From positions 992,001 to 1,056,000 of the forward strand of contig JBBDHG010000006.1 in assembly GCA_037951165.1 (NCBI GenBank): 64,000 bases of DNA, written 5' to 3'. This stretch comes from Lophius americanus (taxonomy: Eukaryota > Chordata > Actinopteri > Lophiiformes > Lophiidae). Shown piece after piece: positions 56,785 through 64,000 of the stretch (position 1 is the first letter of the stretch; every line of letters begins with the position of its first letter). The notes under the pieces were generated by a model. That model was not told where the DNA came from and made no database searches. It saw only the letters and a program-made list of their open reading frames with translations. The position numbers and the translations under genes are program-made.

Positions 56785-59700
56785 CATTAACACGCCTAAT
56801 GTTTATGACACGTATATGACATGTTTATAACATCAACACGCCTAATGTTTGACACGTATATGACATGTCTATACCATTAACACGCCTAATGTTTGACACA
56901 TATACCACATGTTTATAACATTAACACGCCTAATGTTTATGACACGTATATGACATGTTTATAACAGTAACAGGCCTAAGGCTTATAACATTAACACGCC
57001 TAATGTTTGACACATATACCACATGTTTATAACATTAACACGCCTAATGTTTATGACACGTATATGACATGTTTATAACAGTAACAGGCCTATGGCTTAT
57101 AACATTAACACGCCTAATGTTTGACACGTATATAACATATTTGTAACATTAACACGCCTAAAGTTTATGACACTTATACGACACGTTTATGACCTTAACA
57201 CGCCTAATGTTTATGAGACGTATACAATACGTTTATAACATTAACACGCCTAAGGTTTCTGACGCGTATACGATATGTTTATAACCTTAACACGCCTAAT
57301 GTTTATAACATTAACACGCCTAATGTTTATGACACGTATGCGACACATTTATAACATTAACACGTCTAAGGCTTATAACATTAACACGCCTAATGTTTGA
57401 CACGCATACGACATTTTCCTAACATTAACACGCCTAATGTTTATGACACGTATATGACATGTTTATAACATCAACACGCCTAATGTTTGACACGTATATG
57501 ACATGTCTATACCATTAACACGCCTAATGTTTGACACATATACCACATGTTTATAACATTAACACGCCTAATGTTTATGACACGTATTTGACATATTTAT
57601 AACAGTAACAGGCCTAAGGCTTATAACATTAACACGCCTAATGTTTGACATGTATACAACATGTTTATAACATTAACACGCCTAATGTTTGACACGTATA
57701 CGACACGTTTGTAAAATTAACACGCCTAATGTTTATGACACGTATACGAGACGTTTATAACATTAACACGCCTAACGGTTATGACACGTATACGAAATGT
57801 TTATAACATTAACACGCCTAAGGCTTATAACATTAACACGCCTAATGTTTGACATGTATACGACATTTTCCTAACATTAACACGCCTAATGTTTATGACA
57901 CGTATACGACATGTTTATTACATTAACACGCCTAATGTTTGACACGTATACGACATGTCTATAACATTAACACGCCTAATGTTTATGACACGTATACGAC
58001 CTGTTTATAACATTAAAACGCCTAACGTTTATGACACGTATACGACATGTTTGTAACATTAACACGCCTAATGTTTCACACGTATACGACATGTTTATAG
58101 CATTAACACGCCTAACTGTTATGACACGTATACCACACGTTAATAACATTAACACGCCTAAGGCTTATAACATTAAGACGCCTAATTTTTCACACGTATA
58201 CGACATTTTTATAACATTAGCACGCCTAAAGTTTATGACACTTATATGACACGTTTATGACCTTAACACGCCTAATGTTTATAAGACGTATACAATACGT
58301 TTATAACATTAACACGCCTAAGGTTTCTGACGCGTATACGATATGTTTATAACCTTAACACGCCTAATGTTTATAACATTAACACGCCTAATGTTTATGA
58401 CACGTATGCGACCCGTTTATAACATTAACACGTCTAAGGCTTATAACATTAACACGCCTAATGTTTGACACGCATACGACATTTTCCTAACATTAACACG
58501 CCTAATGTTTATGACACGTATATGACATGTTTATAACATCAACACGCCTAATGTTTGACACGTATATGACATGTCTATACCATTAACACGCCTAATGTTT
58601 GACACATATACCACATGTTTATAACATTAACACGCCTAATGTTTATGACACGTATATGACATATTTATAACAGTAACAGGCCTAAGGCTTATAACATTAA
58701 CACGCCTAATGTTTGACACGTATACAACATGTTTCTAACATTAACACGCCTAATGTTTGACACGTATACAACATGTTTCTAACATTATAACGCCTAAAGT
58801 TTATGACACGTATACGACACGTTTGTAACATTAACACGCCTAATGTTTATGACACGTATACGAGACGTTTATAACATTAACACGCCTAACGGTTATGACA
58901 CGTATACGAAATGTTTATAACATTAACACGCCTAAGGCTTATAACATTAACACGCCTAATGTTTGACATGTATACGACATTTTCCTAACATTAACACGCC
59001 TAATGTTTATGACACGTATACGAGACGTTTATAACATTAACACGCCTAACGGTTATGACACGTATACAAAATGTTTATAACATTAACACGCCTAAGGCTT
59101 ATAACATTAACACGCCTAATGTTTGACATGTATACGACATTTTCCTAACATTAACACGCCTAATGTTTATGACACGTATACGACATGTTTATTACATTAA
59201 CACGCCTAATGTTTGACACGTATACGACATGTCTATAACATTAACACGCCTAATGTTTGACACATATACCACATGTTTATAACATTAACACGCCTAATGT
59301 TTATGACACGTATATGACATGTTTATAACAGTAAAAGGCCTATGGCTTATAACAATAACACGCCTAATGTTTGACAGGTATACGACATGTTTATAACATT
59401 AACACGCCTAATGTTTGACACGTATATAACATATTTGTAACATTAACACGCCTAAAGTTTTTGACACGTATACGACACGTTTATGACCTTAACACGCCTA
59501 ATGTTTATGAGACGTATACAATACGTTTATGACATTAACACGCCTAAGGTTACTGACGCGTATACGATATGTTTATAACCTTAACACGCCTAATGTTTAT
59601 AACATTAACACGCCTAATGTTTATGACATGTATGCGACACGTTTATAACATTAACACGCCTAACGGTTATGACACGTATATGAAACGTTTATAACATTAA

Positions 59701-62700
59701 CACGCCTAAGGCTTATAACATTAACACGCCTAATGTTTGACACGCATACGACATTTTCCTAACATTAACACGCCTAATGTTTATGACACGTATATGACAT
59801 GTTTATAACATCAACACGCCTAATGTTTGACACGTATATGACATGTCTATACCATTAACACGCCTAATGTTTGACACATATACCACATGTTTATAACATT
59901 AACACGCCTAATGTTTATGACACGTATATGACATATTTATAACAGTAACAGGCCTAAGGCTTATAACATTAACACGCCTAATGTTTGACACGTATACGAC
60001 ATGTTTATAACATTAACACGCCTAATGTTTGACACGTATACAACATGTTTCTAACATTATAACGCCTAAAGTTTATGACACGTATACGACACGTTTGTAA
60101 CATTAACACGCCTAATGTTTATGACACGTATACGAGACGTTTATAACATTAACACGCCTAACGGTTATGACACGTATACGAAATGTTTATAACATTAACA
60201 CGCCTAAGGCTTATAACATTAACACGCCTAATGTTTGACATGTATACGACATTTTCCTAACATTAACACGCCTAATGTTTATGACACGTATACGACATGT
60301 TTATTACATTAACACGCCTAATGTTTGACACGTATACGACATGTCTATGACATTAACACGCCTAATGTTTATGACACGTATACGACCTGTTTATAACATT
60401 AAAACGCCTAACGTTTATGACACGTATACGACATGTTTGTAACATTAACATGCCTAATGTTTCACACGTATACGACATGTTTATAGCATTAACACGCCTA
60501 ATGTTTATGAGACGTATACAATACGTTTATGACATTAACACGCCTAAGGTTTCTGACGCGTATACGATATGTTTATAACCTTAACACGCCTAAAGTTTAT
60601 AACATTAACACGCCTAATGTTTATGACACGTATGCGACACGTTTATAACATTAACACGCCTAACGGTTATGATACGTATATGAAACGTTTATAACATTAA
60701 CACGCCTAAGGCTTATAACATTAACACGCCTAATGTTTGACACGCATACGACATTTTCCTAACATTAACACGCCTAATGTTTATGACACGTATATGACAT
60801 GTTTATAACATCAACACGCCTAATGTTTGACACGTATATGACATGTCTATACCATTAACACGCCTAATGTTTGACACATATACCACATGTTTATAACATT
60901 AACACGCCTAATGTTTATGACACGTATATGACATATTTATAACAGTAACAGGCCTAAGGCTTATAACATTAACACGCCTAATGTTTGACACGTATACGAC
61001 ATGTTTATAACATTAACACGCCTAATGTTTGACACGTATACAACATGTTTCTAACATTATAACGCCTAAAGTTTATGACACGTATACGACACGTTTGTAA
61101 CATTAACACGCCTAATGTTTATGACACGTATACGAGACGTTTATAACATTAACACGCCTAACGGTTATGACACGTATACGAAATGTTTATAACATTAACA
61201 CGCCTAAGGCTTATAACATTAACACGCCTAATGTTTGACATGTATACGACATTTTCCTAACATTAACACGCCTAATGTTTATGACACGTATACAACATGT
61301 TTCTAACATTATAACGCCTAAAGTTTATGAAACGTATACGACACGTTTGTAACATTAACACGCCTAATGTTTATGACACGTATACGAGACGTTTATAACA
61401 TTAACACGCCTAACGGTTATGACACGTATACGACATGTTTATTACATTAGCACGCCTAATGTTTGACACGTATACGACATGTCTATAACATTAACACGCC
61501 TAATGTTTATGACACGTATATGACATGTTTATAACATCAACACGCCTAATGTTTGACACGTATATGACATGTCTATACCATTAACACGCCTAATGTTTGA
61601 CACATATACCACATGTTTATAACATTAACACGCCTAATGTTTATGACACGTATATGACATGTTTATAACAGTAACAGGCCTAAGGCTTATAACATTAACA
61701 CGCCTAATGTTTGACACATATACCACATGTTTATAACATTAACACGCCTAATGTTTATGACACGTATATGACATGTTTATAACAGTAACAGGCCTATGGC
61801 TTATAACATTAACACGCCTAATGTTTGACACGTATATAACATATTTGTAACATTAACACGCCTAAAGTTTATGACACTTATACGACACGTTTATGACCTT
61901 AACACGCCTAATGTTTATGAGACGTATACAATACGTTTATAACATTAACACGCCTAAGGTTTCTGACGCGTATACGATATGTTTATAACCTTAACACGCC
62001 TAATGTTTATAACATTAACACGCCTAATGTTTATGACACGTATGCGACACATTTATAACATTAACACGTCTAAGGCTTATAACATTAACACGCCTAATGT
62101 TTGACACGCATACGACATTTTCCTAACATTAACACGCCTAATGTTTATGACACGTATATGACATGTTTATAACATCAACACGCCTAATGTTTGACACGTA
62201 TATGACATGTCTATACCATTAACACGCCTAATGTTTGACACATATACCACATGTTTATAACATTAACACGCCTAATGTTTATGACACGTATTTGACATAT
62301 TTATAACAGTAACAGGCCTAAGGCTTATAACATTAACACGCCTAATGTTTGACATGTATACAACATGTTTATAACATTAACACGCCTAATGTTTGACACG
62401 TATACGACACGTTTGTAAAATTAACACGCCTAATGTTTATGACACGTATACGAGACGTTTATAACATTAACACGCCTAACGGTTATGACACGTATACGAA
62501 ATGTTTATAACATTAACACGCCTAAGGCTTATAACATTAACACGCCTAATGTTTGACATGTATACGACATTTTCCTAACATTAACACGCCTAATGTTTAT
62601 GACACGTATACGACATGTTTATTACATTAACACGCCTAATGTTTGACACGTATACGACATGTCTATAACATTAACACGCCTAATGTTTATGACACGTATA

Positions 62701-64000
62701 CGACCTGTTTATAACATTAAAACGCCTAACGTTTATGACACGTATACGACATGTTTGTAACATTAACACGCCTAATGTTTCACACGTATACGACATGTTT
62801 ATAGCATTAACACGCCTAACTGTTATGACACGTATACCACACGTTAATAACATTAACACGCCTAAGGCTTATAACATTAAGACGCCTAATTTTTCACACG
62901 TATACGACATTTTTATAACATTAGCACGCCTAAAGTTTATGACACTTATATGACACGTTTATGACCTTAACACGCCTAATGTTTATGAGACGTATACAAT
63001 ACGTTTATAACATTAACACGCCTAAGGTTTCTGACGCGTATACGATATGTTTATAACCTTAACACGCCTAATGTTTATAACATTAACACGCCTAATGTTT
63101 ATGACACGTATGCGACCCGTTTATAACATTAACACGTCTAAGGCTTATAACATTAACACGCCTAATGTTTGACACGCATACGACATTTTCCTAACATTAA
63201 CACGCCTAATGTTTATGACACGTATATGACATGTTTATAACATCAACACGCCTAATGTTTGACACGTATATGACATGTCTATACCATTAACACGCCTAAT
63301 GTTTGACACATATACCACATGTTTATAACATTAACACGCCTAATGTTTATGACACGTATATGACATATTTATAACAGTAACAGGCCTAAGGCTTATAACA
63401 TTAACACGCCTAATGTTTGACACGTATACAACATGTTTCTAACATTAACACGCCTAATGTTTGACACGTATACAACATGTTTCTAACATTATAACGCCTA
63501 AAGTTTATGACACGTATACGACACGTTTGTAACATTAACACGCCTAATGTTTATGACACGTATACGAGACGTTTATAACATTAACACGCCTAACGGTTAT
63601 GACACGTATACGAAATGTTTATAACATTAACACGCCTAAGGCTTATAACATTAACACGCCTAATGTTTGACATGTATACGACATTTTCCTAACATTAACA
63701 CGCCTAATGTTTATGACACGTATACGAGACGTTTATAACATTAACACGCCTAACGGTTATGACACGTATACAAAATGTTTATAACATTAACACGCCTAAG
63801 GCTTATAACATTAACACGCCTAATGTTTGACATGTATACGACATTTTCCTAACATTAACACGCCTAATGTTTATGACACGTATACGACATGTTTATTACA
63901 TTAACACGCCTAATGTTTGACACGTATACGACATGTCTATAACATTAACACGCCTAATGTTTGACACATATACCACATGTTTATAACATTAACACGCCTA
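56785..64000 (+). repeat. HOR block, 4704-bp period, running off the window
   Basis: Fixed points at 58031 and 62735, CACTTATACGACACG near 57172 and 61876, GCGACCCG near 58408 and 63112, and CAAAATG at 59067 and 63771 are 4704 bp apart. Copy 1 is about 56785-61488; copy 2 starts at about 61489 and continues past the end. The window stops inside the array, so its right edge is not seen. Confidence 0.88.
59487..61292 (+). repeat. Nested 1000-bp tandem duplication
   Basis: CACGCATACGACATTTTCC at 59741 and 60741, and ATACGTTTATGACATTAAC at 59521 and 60521, are 1000 bp apart. Copies are about 59487-60486 and 60487-61292, the second shorter. They differ at GGTTACTGACG versus GGTTTCTGACG and at GACACG versus GATACG near 60672. 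The duplication lies inside copy 1 of the 4704-bp unit. Confidence 0.82.

Larger units (their letters stand above)
1..64000 (+). repeat. Satellite DNA array of ~46-bp monomers filling the window
   Basis: Every line of the window is a variant of one unit of about 46 bp: ATAACATTAACACGCC, then TAATGTTT, then ATGACACGTATACGAC, then ATGTTT. Units run head to tail on one strand; I noticed no inverted unit. Common variants are a 44-bp form lacking AT after TAATGTTT and a 24-bp solo half-unit ending AAGGCTT. The consensus is about 33% G+C, yet holds three CpGs. Open frames in the array are short and encode only the translated repeat. Such size, uniformity and higher-order structure are known for eukaryotic satellites. 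Location on the chromosome and species cannot be read from the sequence. Confidence 0.97.

Noticed and set aside
58406..58422. CENP-B box candidate at the CCCG variant (also near 63112)
   Set aside because: CCCG here is followed by TTTATAACATT; the CGAA expected on that strand is absent. It is a single-base change of the common GACACG unit.
1..64000. CRISPR array
   Set aside because: Regularly spaced conserved words could suggest repeats and spacers, but the intervening sequence is itself conserved from unit to unit. There are no unique spacers, no leader and no cas genes.
1..64000. Plasmid iterons or a bacterial origin
   Set aside because: The array is far too long, has higher-order structure and AT-rich palindromes in every unit, and no replication gene lies nearby.
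1..64000. Telomeric repeat
   Set aside because: No run of TTAGGG, TTAGG or a similar short telomere unit was seen on either strand.
1..64000. Promoters, -10/TATA boxes or terminators
   Set aside because: TATAAC and the inverted repeats occur in nearly every monomer, so they carry no information about a specific promoter or terminator.

Overview
The whole 64 kb window is one satellite-DNA array. I see no protein-coding gene, tRNA, rRNA, CRISPR array or bacterial regulatory feature. Apart from three tiny insertions, the sequence is head-to-tail copies of a roughly 46-bp AT-rich monomer. By length there are about 1,400-1,500 units of 46, 44 or 24 bp, and I noticed no inverted unit. The scale and organisation fit a eukaryotic heterochromatic satellite (centromeric, pericentromeric, subtelomeric or sex-chromosome) and not a prokaryote. 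The only lineage clue is a short insertion ending in a (TAT)n tail. From memory it resembles the 3' end of L2/CR1-type LINEs and their SINEs in fish genomes, so a teleost or other aquatic animal is possible but unproven.

The monomer has two half-units. Half A (24 bp) starts ATAACATTAACACGCC and ends TAATGTTT. Half B (22 bp) starts ATGACACGTATACGAC and ends ATGTTT. The halves match at about 15 of 22 aligned positions, so the 46-mer looks like an old dimer. Solo A-type half-units ending in AAGGCTT are scattered throughout, and a 44-bp form lacks AT at the A/B junction. The consensus carries three dyads: a 7-bp inverted repeat with a 7-nt loop, the palindrome CGTATACG, and ATGTT/AACAT around a 3-nt spacer.

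Above the monomer lies a patchwork of higher-order repeats (HORs), each covering only a few kb and mostly present in about two copies. Left to right, the periods I measured from marker variants are: 1521 bp (1-4805), 935 bp (5297-7166), 1655 bp (7345-10654), a roughly 2.0-2.2 kb type (10655-18334, interrupted by a left-type block at 13769-15117), 1818 bp (18335-21966), a roughly 4.7-4.95 kb paralogy (21967-24011 with 27199-28924) flanking a 1587-bp duplication (24012-27198), nested 478/1186/1664/2208 bp (28925-34124), 2694 bp (34125-39337), a mosaic with a 220-bp duplication (39338-43331), 4037 bp (43332-51405), then 3384/3544 bp and 4704 bp relationships with a nested 1000-bp duplication (51406-64000). 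This fits repeated local unequal exchange or segmental amplification, without array-wide homogenisation of a single HOR.

All periods come from aligning marker variants by eye. Block edges are good to about one monomer, and identities were not computed.
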